A DNA stretch of 64,000 nucleotides from Actinomycetota bacterium (GTDB taxonomy: Bacteria; Actinomycetota; Thermoleophilia; RBG-16-64-13), in contig JAHJSA010000013.1 of assembly GCA_018830645.1 (NCBI GenBank), positions 62,001 through 126,000 of the forward strand. Direction: 5' to 3'. The notes beneath the pieces are model-generated. The model saw only the letters and a program-made list of their open reading frames with translations. It was not told the DNA's origin and did not search any database. This document shows, one piece after another, positions 34,853 through 43,884 of this stretch. The translations under genes were made by a program, and so were the position numbers. The stretch's first letter is position 1; every line of letters starts with the position of its first letter.

Positions 34853-35880
34853 TGAAGGCCGCCGTGCAGTACGGCCCCAAGGACCTGAGGGTCGAGGACG
34901 TGGCCGAGCCTGTCTGCGGCTCCGGCGAGATCAAGGTGAAGATCGACTACTGCGGGGTGTGCGGCACCGACCTCGAGATCTACGAAGGTCGGTTCGGTCT
35001 CATGTACACGGAGGGGTGGCCCAAGGGCCCCAAGATAGAGGGGCACGAGGCGGCCGGAAGCATCGTCGAGGTGGGCCCCGGGACACGCCAAGGCTACCAA
35101 GTGGGCCAGAGGGTGGCCATGAACTTCCGCTCTTCGTGCGGGGCCTGCTACTACTGCCGCGACGGGCGCGAGCACTTCTGCGAACACGCGACGATGTCGG
35201 GCGGCTCTTTCGCCGAGTACGCGCTCTACCATGAGAGTGCGATCCACGTGCTCCCCGATGACGTGAGCACCCGGAAGGGAACTCTCCTCGAGCCTCTCAC
35301 GGTAGCCATGCACGTCACCGACCAAGCCGCGATCAAGCCCGGGGCCACGGTCGCCGTGTCCGGCGCAGGTACGATCGGGCTGCTGTCTCTGATGTTGGCG
35401 TTGCGGTCCGGGGCATCCACGGTGCTGGTCTCGGAGCCGGTGGAATCCAAGCGCCGGCTTGCCAAGGAGCTTGGCGCCACCGTGACGGTGGACCCGCTGA
35501 ATGAGGACGTGGGCGCGGTGGGCCGGGCTGCGACCGGGGGCAGGGGGTTCGACTCAGTCATCGAGATCAGCGGGAACCTGCGGGCCGCCCAGACCGCGCT
35601 GACTCTGGCCGACAGGTGCGGCACGATCGTGCTCGCCGGTGTGTACCCCCACGAGGAGACCATCCCGCTCAGCCCGTTCGATCTCTACGCCTCCGAGCTC
35701 ACCATCCGCTCGGCGATGGTTTCGCCGTACCTCTTCCCGCGCGCCGTGAACCTGCTCAGCCGGCTTGACGTGGAGCCCTTGATCTCGGCCACCTACCCGC
35801 TCGAGCACATAGTGGACGCGTTCGAGAACCATAGGGGCGGGAACGCTGTCAAGACACTCATCCAGCCTGGGCTTGCCTGA
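34852..35880 (+). CDS. Zinc-dependent polyol-type dehydrogenase
   Basis: The 342-residue medium-chain dehydrogenase has zinc ligands in CGVCGTDLE and EGHEAAG, structural zinc ligands in SCGACYYCRDGREHFC, and the nucleotide motif VSGAGTIGLLSL, followed by SEPVESKRR with an acidic residue after the second strand, which favours NAD. The sequence is closest to sorbitol/threonine/butanediol dehydrogenases. With a split transketolase downstream, a sugar-alcohol or keto-polyol pathway is plausible. The start overlaps the VOC stop by one base. Confidence 0.82.
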   Translation: MKAAVQYGPKDLRVEDVAEPVCGSGEIKVKIDYCGVCGTDLEIYEGRFGLMYTEGWPKGPKIEGHEAAGSIVEVGPGTRQGYQVGQRVAMNFRSSCGACYYCRDGREHFCEHATMSGGSFAEYALYHESAIHVLPDDVSTRKGTLLEPLTVAMHVTDQAAIKPGATVAVSGAGTIGLLSLMLALRSGASTVLVSEPVESKRRLAKELGATVTVDPLNEDVGAVGRAATGGRGFDSVIEISGNLRAAQTALTLADRCGTIVLAGVYPHEETIPLSPFDLYASELTIRSAMVSPYLFPRAVNLLSRLDVEPLISATYPLEHIVDAFENHRGGNAVKTLIQPGLA

Positions 35881-35919
35881 GATGGCGGCCGGCCGGCGAT
35901 ATCGGGGAAGGGGGTAGGG

Positions 35920-36123
35920 GTGACCGAGACCATCAACTGTGGGCACTGTCAGATGCTCCTCTATTTTGGCGAGGAGTTGAAACGGCGCCTCTACATGCGG
36001 GCGATCCCGTCGGAAGAAACGGTGCTCGGGTTCTACGGCGACACGTGTCCCCGATGCGGAGGCGCTCTCTCCATGGAGACCGTGAGAGTGGCTACCGAGG
36101 GGAGGGCCACGCATGGCTCATAA
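35920..36123 (+). CDS. Small zinc-ribbon protein
   Basis: The GTG at 35920 gives 67 residues with two Cys pairs, INCGHCQM and DTCPRCGG, spaced as in a zinc ribbon. No family name is recognised. Its end overlaps the start of the transketolase N-terminal subunit gene, so it is translated with it. Such small ribbons sometimes accompany enzyme subunits as assembly or regulatory parts. Confidence 0.6.
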   Translation: MTETINCGHCQMLLYFGEELKRRLYMRAIPSEETVLGFYGDTCPRCGGALSMETVRVATEGRATHGS

Positions 36124-37015
36124 CGACGCCCTCGTAGCTGAGCTGGAAGCCAAGTCGAACAAACTGCGGAGTCACTGCTTCACCCAGTTCTGCACCTTCG
36201 AGCAGGGTCATGCCGGCGGCACGATGTCGGTCGTGGACGTGGTGACGGCCTTGTATCTGCATCACATCAAGTTCGACCCGAAAGATCCCGATTGGCCAGA
36301 GCGCGACCGCGTGGTCATGTCGAAGGCGCACTGCTGTGAGGCCATCTACGCGGCGCTCGTGGAGCTGGGGGTCTACCCCGAGGAGACGCTGGGCACATAC
36401 TATTGCTACGGCTCGCCGTTCCAAGGTCACGCCGACCGCTGGTCTACCGCCGGCATCGATTACTCCGGCGGTTCCCTCGGACAAGGGCTCTCCTTCGCGG
36501 CCGGCATGGCCTACGCCGAGAAGCTCAAGATGATCCTCAAGCCGCCCAGCGCGGAAGAGACGTTCCTCCCCCGCTACATCAAGCGCTTCGATCCGGCCTA
36601 CCGCTCGTACTGCATCCTCGGCGACGGTGAGCTGCACGAAGGCCAGGTGTGGGAAGCCGCGATGTTCGCCAACAAGTTCAAGTTGGACAACCTCATCGCC
36701 ATCGTCGACTACAACAAGTGGAGCCTCGACGGCCCTACGAACGACGTGATGCCCATCGAGCCGCTGATGGACAAGTGGAAGGCCTTCGGCTGGTGGGTCA
36801 CCGAGATCGACGGGCACGACATGGGGCAGATCCTCGACGCGCTCGACCTCAGCAACCGCATGTACGGCGACAACAGGCCGAAGTGCATCATCGCCCATAC
36901 AGTCAAGGGCTACGGGGTGTCCCACTGGGAGACCCGGCGCATGCACCTGGGTCGCGGCGAAGAGATGATGAAAGGCGTGCGGGAAGGACGGGAGAAGTAT
37001 GGCGACGTACGGTAA
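36113..37015 (+). CDS. Transketolase-like N-terminal (thiamine diphosphate) subunit
   Basis: The 300-residue protein carries the thiamine diphosphate motif GDGELHEGQVWEAAMFANKFKL ending near IVDYNKWSLDG, and upstream GGSLGQGLSFAAGMA and HYAxG-like GHAGGTM sequence (EQGHAGGTMSVVDVVTALY). It corresponds to the first half of transketolase. Its partner begins 16 bases before its end. Split transketolases act in pentose pathways and in several sugar or sulfosugar catabolic routes. The substrate is not visible from sequence. Confidence 0.87.
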   Translation: MAHNDALVAELEAKSNKLRSHCFTQFCTFEQGHAGGTMSVVDVVTALYLHHIKFDPKDPDWPERDRVVMSKAHCCEAIYAALVELGVYPEETLGTYYCYGSPFQGHADRWSTAGIDYSGGSLGQGLSFAAGMAYAEKLKMILKPPSAEETFLPRYIKRFDPAYRSYCILGDGELHEGQVWEAAMFANKFKLDNLIAIVDYNKWSLDGPTNDVMPIEPLMDKWKAFGWWVTEIDGHDMGQILDALDLSNRMYGDNRPKCIIAHTVKGYGVSHWETRRMHLGRGEEMMKGVREGREKYGDVR

Positions 37016-37991
37016 GCACATCCAGATCGGCGAGCCCGTCCTCCCGGCCAAGGGCATCGAGAAGGCCCTCAAGGCAGCCGCCCAGAAGGACCCGCGCATC
37101 CTCCCCGTGCTGGAGGACATGGGCTTCCCCGGCATCGATTGGTGGACCGAGAACTACCCGGAGCGCATGGTAGAGGTGGGCATCGCCGAGCAGAACGGGG
37201 CGGTCGTTGCAGCCGCGCTCGCGGCTGAAGGGTTCGTCCCCGTTATCTACAGCTTCCTGTTCGCCAACATCGGCCGGGCCCTCAACCAGGTGCGCCAGAG
37301 CATCCTCGTCGACCGCTTCAACGTGAAGTTCATCGGGCGCGAAGGCGCGTGGGGCGAGGTGGGCATCTCGCACAACACCATAGAAGGCGTGGGCTACAGC
37401 CGAGTGCTCCCCAACTTGGTGATCATGAACCCGTCTGATGTAGTAGAGGCGGAGAAGGCCACCGAGGCCATGCTCCAATACCACGGGCCGGTCCTGCTGC
37501 GGCAGGAGTCCAGCCCCACGCCGCTGCGGGTGTTCACCGACGACTACCCCTTCAACATCGGCAAGGCCTACTGGGTCAAGGAAGGTTCAGACGCCACTAT
37601 CATCGCCACCGGCTACATGCTGACCGAAGCCATCGCGGCCATCGACCTGCTCGAGGCCGAAGGGCTGGACGTGGGAATCCTCAACATGTGCACGCTCAAG
37701 CCTCTCGACGTCACCGCTATCGTCGAAGCGTCCGAGCGGTCGGGGGCGATCGTCACCGCCGAGAATGCCAGCATCATCGGTGGCCTGGGAGAAGGCGTGG
37801 CGGCGGCGCTTGCCGAGAACCTCCCCGCGCCCATGGTGCGAGTGGGCATCGAAGATGAGTTCAGCCAATCGGGGCTTATCACTCCCGAGCGGGACGATCT
37901 CAAGATACACTTCGGATTGCGGGCGGAGGATCTGGTGGTGTCGGTGAAGGAGTGCATCGCCAAGAAAACGAGACTCCGGTGCCGCGACTAG
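36999..37991 (+). CDS. Transketolase-like C-terminal subunit
   Basis: The 330-residue protein has the pyrimidine-binding domain (GIAEQNGAVVAAALAAEG with the catalytic Glu in IAEQN) and the C-terminal transketolase domain (EGLDVGILNMCTLKPLDV and VTAENASIIGGLGEGVA). Together with the preceding gene it forms a complete enzyme. The message probably continues after it to the ABC transporter genes, although a 130-base gap follows. Confidence 0.87.
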   Translation: MATYGKHIQIGEPVLPAKGIEKALKAAAQKDPRILPVLEDMGFPGIDWWTENYPERMVEVGIAEQNGAVVAAALAAEGFVPVIYSFLFANIGRALNQVRQSILVDRFNVKFIGREGAWGEVGISHNTIEGVGYSRVLPNLVIMNPSDVVEAEKATEAMLQYHGPVLLRQESSPTPLRVFTDDYPFNIGKAYWVKEGSDATIIATGYMLTEAIAAIDLLEAEGLDVGILNMCTLKPLDVTAIVEASERSGAIVTAENASIIGGLGEGVAAALAENLPAPMVRVGIEDEFSQSGLITPERDDLKIHFGLRAEDLVVSVKECIAKKTRLRCRD

Positions 37992-38121
37992 GTGGCGGGG
38001 GACTCCGCCGTCCATCTCACGAAGACGTTGGGTGCTATCAGGGGGTGGCTATGAAATGAATGAAGTACGGTTCTTCACGCGCGTTCCCACGCCTTTCGTT
38101 ACACACTTCAAAGGGGGTTTC

Positions 38122-39447
38122 GTGAAACACAGAAGACTTCTTCTCATCGGGGCGGCACTCATGGTGCTCGCTCTCGTCGCCGTATCGCTGGCGGCATGCG
38201 GTTCCACCACGACCACGACCGCGGCACCGGCAACGACCGACACGACCGCCGCAACGACCGACACCACCGCCGCAGGCGTTGAGATGGGCGATGACATCGT
38301 CATAGGCGCCATCAACTCATTGACCGGCTCGAACGTGCTGACCGGCCAAGAGGAGAAATGGGCGCAAGAGAAGGCTGCCGCGGACATCAACGCCAAGGGC
38401 GGTATCAAGCTCGCCGACGGCAAGATGCACAATGTCGTGCTGAAGTACTACGACGACAAGAGCCAGCCCACCGAGGGCGCCTCGGCCATGGAGAAGATGA
38501 TCAAGACCGACGGCATCAAGATCGCCCTGAGCTCGAACATCACTCCGGTCAACCAGGCGGCAGCGCAGGTGGCCGAGAAGTACGAGGCCTACTACCACAT
38601 CACGTCCAGCTGGACGGACGAAGCCAGCCCGGACGGATCGTTCCCGGGATTCATCGGCGGCATGGATCTTAAGTGGGCCACCGACATGTTCGAGTCGGCC
38701 GGCGATGCCGGCCTCGTGGCCATCGGCGGGGTCAATGCGATGGATGAGGCCGACCGTCCGACCAAGTTCGCCGTCATGACGGAGAACACGCCGGACGGCG
38801 TTGGTTTCGGCGACGGCACCAAGGCCGGTCTCGAGGCGCAGGGTTGGGAAGTCGTGTCGTACGAGAAGTTCGTCGAGGGCAACAAGGACTTCTCCTCGAT
38901 CATCCTGAAGTTCAAGGAAGCGGGCGTCGACGGGGTGGTCACCCTGATCGCTCCCACCGACGGCATCACGTTCGTCAAGCAGATGAAAGAGCAGAACTGG
39001 GCGCCGAAGTACCTGTTCGGGTACAAGGGGTTCTGGCCCGTCGACTTCTACGCGGGTCTCGGTGATGACGCGGACTACATCGGCTACGACGGCTTCTGGT
39101 CGGAGACCTTGCCGTACCCGTATGCCAAGGAGCTGGGCCAGGCCTTCCAGGATGACCACAACGGCAATACGTCCAACAGCGTGGGCCTCTACTACGCCGC
39201 GGCGCAGATCCTGTTCATGGCCATCGAGAGGGCCGGATCGACCGACCCCGGCGCCGTGAGGGACGAGGTCTTCAACGGCAGCTTCCCCGGCACCACGATG
39301 GGCGACATCACGTACAACGACCAAGGCATCGCCGACATCCCGTTCCTCGCGTTCCAATGGGCCGCAGGTGGGGAGCGCGTGGTGCTCTACCCGACGGAAG
39401 TCGCCACCGGCAAGACGGTGACGTTCGTTCCCTGGGACGAGAGGTAG
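38122..39447 (+). CDS. ABC transporter substrate-binding lipoprotein, branched-chain amino acid type
   Basis: The GTG at 38122 follows AAAGGGGG and gives 441 residues. The signal peptide ends at the lipobox LAAC, followed by a Thr/Ala-rich linker (TTTTTAAPATTDTTAATTDT). The mature part has the LivJ/LivK fold: IVIGAINSLTGSNVLTGQEE at the start and long domains ending VTFVPWDER. Proteins of this type bind amino acids, amides, urea or aromatic compounds; the following corrinoid methyltransferase genes hint at a methylated ligand. It begins the transporter gene group. Confidence 0.87.
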   Translation: MKHRRLLLIGAALMVLALVAVSLAACGSTTTTTAAPATTDTTAATTDTTAAGVEMGDDIVIGAINSLTGSNVLTGQEEKWAQEKAAADINAKGGIKLADGKMHNVVLKYYDDKSQPTEGASAMEKMIKTDGIKIALSSNITPVNQAAAQVAEKYEAYYHITSSWTDEASPDGSFPGFIGGMDLKWATDMFESAGDAGLVAIGGVNAMDEADRPTKFAVMTENTPDGVGFGDGTKAGLEAQGWEVVSYEKFVEGNKDFSSIILKFKEAGVDGVVTLIAPTDGITFVKQMKEQNWAPKYLFGYKGFWPVDFYAGLGDDADYIGYDGFWSETLPYPYAKELGQAFQDDHNGNTSNSVGLYYAAAQILFMAIERAGSTDPGAVRDEVFNGSFPGTTMGDITYNDQGIADIPFLAFQWAAGGERVVLYPTEVATGKTVTFVPWDER

Positions 39448-39473
39448 ACGGCAGCCAGACTGTCGGAAGCACA

Positions 39474-39504
39474 CCCACCCTCCTCGACGTTCGGGGAGGG
39501 TGGG
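39474..39504 (+). terminator. Hairpin after the binding-protein gene
   Basis: CCCACCCTCC (39474-39483) pairs with GGAGGGTGGG (39495-39504). There is no T run. It may act as a partial terminator that favours the binding protein over the downstream transporter genes. Confidence 0.5.
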
Positions 39505-39660
39505 AAGTCTCGCACCGCCGGAGTATCAATGCAGAAGTAGGCTGCATGGGCAGCCCACCGATGGGTGTCCACATGTCCTAAGACGTCGGACCGCGGGGTA
39601 TGGAATCGTGATGCACGATGCAGATCAGCCGAGGGGTCATATGCTAGGCGGTAGTCCATC

Positions 39661-40401
39661 ATGATGGCTGTCGGCGCGCCTCTTCTTACGCTGAGCGGAG
39701 TCTCGAAGCACTTCGGAGGTCTGCAGGTCATCAACGACCTGGATTTCGTCGTGCACGAGACCGAGACCGTGGGGCTCATAGGTCCCAACGGGGCCGGCAA
39801 GAGCACGGTGTTCAATCTCATCACCTCCATCTACCAGCCTGATCGCGGCAGCATCACGTTCAAGGGAACCGAGATCACAGGCCTGGCGCCTCACAAGATC
39901 TGTCACATGGGCATATCCCGCACGTACCAGCTTGTGAGGGCGTTCCTCAAGATGACGGTGATGCAGAACGTCATGACGGCGGCCGTCTATGGCGTGAAGC
40001 ATCACGAACAAAGTCCCAAGCAGCGCGCCGCCGAGGCTCTCGAGTTGGTCGAGTTGTCTCACAAGCGCGACGTCAACGCGGCGCACTTGACCCTGTCGGA
40101 CAGACGCTTGCTCGAGATAGCCATGGGCTTGTCGTCGATGCCGAGTCTGATCTTGCTCGATGAACCGATGGCGGGCCTCACCGAAGTCGAGATCCAGCAC
40201 CTGCTCGAGGTGATCGGGACGACGCGAGACGAGCGGAGCTTCTCCATCCTGTGGATCGAGCACAAAGTGGACGCGGTTCTGGATTTCTGTGACCGCGTGG
40301 GTGTTATCGACTACGGCGTCAAGATCGCCGACGGCTGTCCCGACGACGTGGCCTGCGACGCGAAGGTCATCGAGGCGTACTTAGGAGAACCAGTTGCTTG
40401 A
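39661..40401 (+). CDS. livG: ABC transporter ATP-binding protein, LivG type
   Basis: The 246-residue protein has Walker A (GPNGAGKST), Walker B (LILLDEPMAGLT) and the switch His (WIEHKVDAVLDFCDRV). The signature region reads HLTLSDRRLLEIAMG, so the usual Gly of the LSxGQ/LSYGD motif is replaced by Ser, a departure worth noting. The length and C-terminal extension are those of LivG. A second ATG at 39664 is an alternative start. It overlaps the LivF gene by eight bases. Confidence 0.86.
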   Translation: MMAVGAPLLTLSGVSKHFGGLQVINDLDFVVHETETVGLIGPNGAGKSTVFNLITSIYQPDRGSITFKGTEITGLAPHKICHMGISRTYQLVRAFLKMTVMQNVMTAAVYGVKHHEQSPKQRAAEALELVELSHKRDVNAAHLTLSDRRLLEIAMGLSSMPSLILLDEPMAGLTEVEIQHLLEVIGTTRDERSFSILWIEHKVDAVLDFCDRVGVIDYGVKIADGCPDDVACDAKVIEAYLGEPVA

Positions 40402-41113
40402 AGTCAAAGAACTGAGTGTCGCCTACGGGGATGTGCGGGCCCTGTGGGACGTCTCCCTGGAGGTCGAGGAAGGGTCCATTGTGGCCCTCGTCGGAGCCAA
40501 CGGCGCCGGGAAGACCACTCTACTGAAAGCCATTTCGGGCCTTCTTCGCCCCACCAACGGGCGGATCCTCTTCGAGGACGAAGACCTAGTCAATCTGAGC
40601 ACGAAGCACCGCGTCGACCGAGGCATCGTCATGGTGCCGGAAGGGCGCCGACTCTTCCAGACCCTCACCGTGCTCGAGAATCTGAGGCTGGGCGCATATC
40701 TGCCGAAGGCGAGGGCCGTCTTTGACGACTCCCTCGAGAGGGTTTTCACGCTGTTCCCGCTACTCAAGGCTCGGATGAACGGCAAGGCTGGCCTGATGAG
40801 CGGCGGCGAGCAGCAGATGCTGGCGATTGGGCGCGCCGTCATGGCTCGGCCACGGCTTGTGATGATCGACGAAGCGTCGCTTGGCCTCAGCCCCATCCTG
40901 ACGAGGACGATCTTCGATCTGATCGTCGCGCTCAACGAGCAGGGCACCACCGTCCTCCTTGTCGAACAGAACATCCACATGGCTCTCAAGATCTGCAACA
41001 AGGCCTACGTGATGAAGACGGGCCACATGGTGTTGAGCGGCACGGGGGAAGAGTTGCTGGCCAACGATGACGTGCGCAAGGCCTATGTGGGCGAGAGGGG
41101 GAGCAGGCTGTAA
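40394..41113 (+). CDS. livF: ABC transporter ATP-binding protein, LivF type
   Basis: The TTG at 40394 (AGGAGAAC upstream) gives 239 residues. Walker A (GANGAGKTT), the signature (LMSGGEQQMLAIGRAVM), Walker B (LVMIDEASLGLSP) and the His (VEQNIHMAL, family-typical) are all present. The PEGRRLFQTLTVLENLRLG segment is diagnostic of LivF. It forms the second nucleotide-binding subunit of the importer. Confidence 0.88.
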   Translation: MLEVKELSVAYGDVRALWDVSLEVEEGSIVALVGANGAGKTTLLKAISGLLRPTNGRILFEDEDLVNLSTKHRVDRGIVMVPEGRRLFQTLTVLENLRLGAYLPKARAVFDDSLERVFTLFPLLKARMNGKAGLMSGGEQQMLAIGRAVMARPRLVMIDEASLGLSPILTRTIFDLIVALNEQGTTVLLVEQNIHMALKICNKAYVMKTGHMVLSGTGEELLANDDVRKAYVGERGSRL

Positions 41114-41994
41114 TGGGCTCTCTGGCACAGATCCTGGTCAATGGCATACTCCTGGGGTCCATGTACGGGATCGCCGCCATCGGCCTCAGCCTCATCTTCG
41201 GCACGATGAGGATCATCTTCCTCGCTCAAGGAACGATGATCGTCCTCTTCGCTTACTTGACCTACTGGTCGTTCGAGAAGGCCGGGATCGATCCGTACCT
41301 GTCCCTGTTTACCGTGATACCCCTAGCTTTCGTGGTGGGGTTGGGTCTGTTCTATCTCTTGTTCCGGAAGGCTGCGGCACTGGAGGACAAGAACGTCTCG
41401 TTGCTGCTCGCGGTGGGTCTGATGTACCTGGTCGACAACTTGATCTTGAAGATCTGGGGGGCCACTCCGCGTGGGATCAACCTCTCGTATTCAGGGGCCG
41501 TCCTGGTGATCGGGGAGATCAGGATCTCGTGGCTGCGTTTTGCCCTCCTAGGGCTCGCGCTTGCGTCTGCTCTCGTCGTGTACCTGTTCCTCAAGAAGAC
41601 GCGGGTGGGCACGGCGGTACGGGCGGCCTCCGAGGACATGGAGGCTACGACGCTCCAGGGCATCAACTCCGTGTGGGTGTGCGCGATCAGCTTCGCCATC
41701 GGGATCGCCCTGGCGGGGGTGGCCGGTGTCGGTATGGCGACGGTGTACTCGTTCGATTATCAGTTCGGCTTCATCTTCGCCATCAAGGCCCTGGTCGCTC
41801 TCGCTCTTGGGGGCATCGGTAACGTGTTCGGTGCTCTGGCCGGGGGTCTTCTTCTCGGGATCATCGAGAATCTCGCCGCCTACTACATAGGCATCGCCTG
41901 GATCGAAGTGGCCTCGTACGGGGTCTTCATGTTGGTGCTGATCTTCCTGCCTCAGGGCTTGTTCGGCAGACGAGGGCTGGTGAAGAAGGTATGA
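41113..41994 (+). CDS. livH: ABC transporter permease, LivH type
   Basis: The ATG at 41113 overlaps the LivF stop by one base. The 293-residue protein has about eight membrane helices, the typical start ILVNGILLGSMYGIAAIGLSLIFG and the cytoplasmic loop RVGTAVRAASEDMEATTLQGI that contacts the ATPases. It is one of two permeases of the importer. Confidence 0.88.
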   Translation: MGSLAQILVNGILLGSMYGIAAIGLSLIFGTMRIIFLAQGTMIVLFAYLTYWSFEKAGIDPYLSLFTVIPLAFVVGLGLFYLLFRKAAALEDKNVSLLLAVGLMYLVDNLILKIWGATPRGINLSYSGAVLVIGEIRISWLRFALLGLALASALVVYLFLKKTRVGTAVRAASEDMEATTLQGINSVWVCAISFAIGIALAGVAGVGMATVYSFDYQFGFIFAIKALVALALGGIGNVFGALAGGLLLGIIENLAAYYIGIAWIEVASYGVFMLVLIFLPQGLFGRRGLVKKV

Positions 41995-41995
41995 G

Positions 41996-43042
41996 GTGGG
42001 GAGCGACCTTGGAATCGATGGCGCGGATATGAAGCTACTGTCGGAAACCGACAGGCCGGACAAGCGGAAGCTGGTCTGGGCGGGCTTCTCGGCCCTGGCG
42101 GTCTTGTTCTTCGCGACCCTGCCCTTCTACTACGATGTCCACAACGGGCAGTTCGGAGTCTTCTTCTTCAATGTCTTCGTGTACGTGATCGTCGCCCAGG
42201 GGTGGAATCTGGTGAGCGGGTACACGGGCCAGATCAGTCTGGGCCAGAACGCCTTCTTCGGCATCGGGGCCTACACCATGGCGCTCCTGTGGTTCAACGA
42301 TGTCACCAAGACGGGGTACTACTTCGACCCCGTCCTGATGATCCTCGCCGGGGTGGCGCCGTTCATCCTTGCCGTCCTGGTCGGTGTGCCTCTCTTGTCT
42401 CGTCTACGGGGAGACTACTTCGCCTTCGGCACCCTGGGGATGGGCATGATCGTGACAGTCCTCTTCATCAATGGAGGCATGTTCACCGGTGGCGCTGAGG
42501 GCCGGATGCTGGTGCCGAAGATGCCCGAAGGCGCGGTGTTCAACCTGCGAACACACTATTGGGTGGCTCTTCTGGTAGCGGTTCTTGCGACCCTGGTGGT
42601 CTACGCTTTGACTACTTCCAGGATCGGGCTTGCCTTGCGGGCCATCAAGGAAGATGAGGTCTCCGCCGCATCGCACGGTGTGAACGTACTGAAGTACAAG
42701 GTCATGGCCTTCGCCGTGGGAGCGGCCATGGCAGGGGTGGCCGGCAGCATCTACGGCTACTACCTCCTCCAGGTGACGCCCTCGAACGTGCTCACGTCGA
42801 ACTGGCTGTTCCTACCGATCCTCATGGTCGTGCTCGGGGGCACCGGAACGATCCTTGGCCCATGGCTCGGTGCGTTCTTGATCTATCTCATATCCTGGTA
42901 CGGAGACTCGTACTTCGCGGGCTACCACCCCATCATCTCTGGGGTCGTCATCATATTGGTCATGCTGTTCCTACCGTCCGGCCTGATGGGATTGGGCCAG
43001 AAGCTGCCGGGCTTGGGGAGAAGGGGTCGCGGTTCCGGATAG
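41996..43042 (+). CDS. livM: ABC transporter permease, LivM type
   Basis: Starting at GTG 41996 the protein has 348 residues; ATG 42029 is an alternative. The motif NLVSGYTGQISLGQNAFFGIGAY and the loop SRIGLALRAIKEDEVSAASHGV are typical of LivM. It pairs with the LivH-type subunit. After its stop there are about 150 bases without a gene before the corrinoid protein. Confidence 0.88.
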   Translation: MGSDLGIDGADMKLLSETDRPDKRKLVWAGFSALAVLFFATLPFYYDVHNGQFGVFFFNVFVYVIVAQGWNLVSGYTGQISLGQNAFFGIGAYTMALLWFNDVTKTGYYFDPVLMILAGVAPFILAVLVGVPLLSRLRGDYFAFGTLGMGMIVTVLFINGGMFTGGAEGRMLVPKMPEGAVFNLRTHYWVALLVAVLATLVVYALTTSRIGLALRAIKEDEVSAASHGVNVLKYKVMAFAVGAAMAGVAGSIYGYYLLQVTPSNVLTSNWLFLPILMVVLGGTGTILGPWLGAFLIYLISWYGDSYFAGYHPIISGVVIILVMLFLPSGLMGLGQKLPGLGRRGRGSG

Positions 43043-43126
43043 GGCTACCGACCAACGGTTCTTCCGCACCGCTGAACCCGGCGGCGCGGGATGACCCCTA
43101 GGCGGGCGACCCGGTGTAGCGCCCCG

Positions 43127-43155
43127 GCTCCACAACTCGATCTTCGAGGTGGAGC
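43127..43155 (+). promoter_or_regulatory. Intercistronic hairpin before the corrinoid protein gene
   Basis: GCTCCAC (43127-43133) pairs with GTGGAGC (43149-43155), with an inner CTCGA/TCGAG stem and a TCT loop. It lies 38 bases before the ATG. It could stabilise the downstream message or terminate part of the transcription from the transporter genes. Confidence 0.5.
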
Positions 43156-43193
43156 AGGGATGTCTCTGTCAAGTGACGAGGGAGGGCGTACCT

Positions 43194-43823
43194 ATGGCAC
43201 ATGAGTTGGTCGATGCGTTGGTGGGGATGAGACAGAAGGATGCTCTCCGGATCGTCGAGGAGATGCTCGATCGTGGGGAGGATCCCCAGTCCGTTCTCGA
43301 CCTCGGACAAGAAGCCATGCAGATCGTGGGCGACAAGTTCGAGGAAGGTAGCTTCTTCCTTCCCGAGTTGATGATGTCGGGGGAGATGCTGAAGATGGTC
43401 GCGGCGATCATCAAGCCCAGGCTGGCTGAGCAGGCCACCGAGAAGGCCAAGATCGGCACGGTCGTCCTTGGTACGGTGCGCGGCGATATCCACGACATCG
43501 GCAAGGACATCGTCGGCTTCGTGCTCGACATGAACGGCTTCAAGGTAGTCGACTTGGGCATCAACGTGGCCGAGGAAGCGTTCGTCGAGGCCGTGAAGGA
43601 GCATCAGCCGCAGGTCCTCGCGCTCTCGGGTTTCCTCTCTCTCGCGTTCGACTCGATGAAGTCCACGGTCGACCAAGTACGCGCGGCCGGTTTCGATCCG
43701 AAAGTGATCATCGGCGGCGGGCAGATAGACGACACTGTGCGCGCCTACACCAGCGCGGACGCCTACGGTGGCGACGCCATGGCCGCGGTGGCCTTCGCCA
43801 AGCAGACTGCAGGAGTGAGTTGA
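43194..43823 (+). CDS. Corrinoid (B12-binding) protein of a methyltransferase system
   Basis: The ATG at 43194 has GGAGGG upstream and gives 209 residues. The N-terminal helical cap domain (residues 1-85) is followed by the cobalamin-binding domain with the base-off motif D-x-H-x-x-G (GDIHDIGKDIV) and the later VIIGGGQIDD loop. This is the MtaC/MtbC/MtmC-like carrier that holds the methyl group between two methyltransferases. The methyltransferase encoded next (URO-D type) is the likely partner. No corrinoid reactivating protein lies in the window. Confidence 0.92.
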   Translation: MAHELVDALVGMRQKDALRIVEEMLDRGEDPQSVLDLGQEAMQIVGDKFEEGSFFLPELMMSGEMLKMVAAIIKPRLAEQATEKAKIGTVVLGTVRGDIHDIGKDIVGFVLDMNGFKVVDLGINVAEEAFVEAVKEHQPQVLALSGFLSLAFDSMKSTVDQVRAAGFDPKVIIGGGQIDDTVRAYTSADAYGGDAMAAVAFAKQTAGVS

Positions 43824-43884
43824 CAAGGCAGACAAGTAAGAGGCAGAGCGGAACGCTTGTCTCGACTGGAACTGGAGGATGCGC

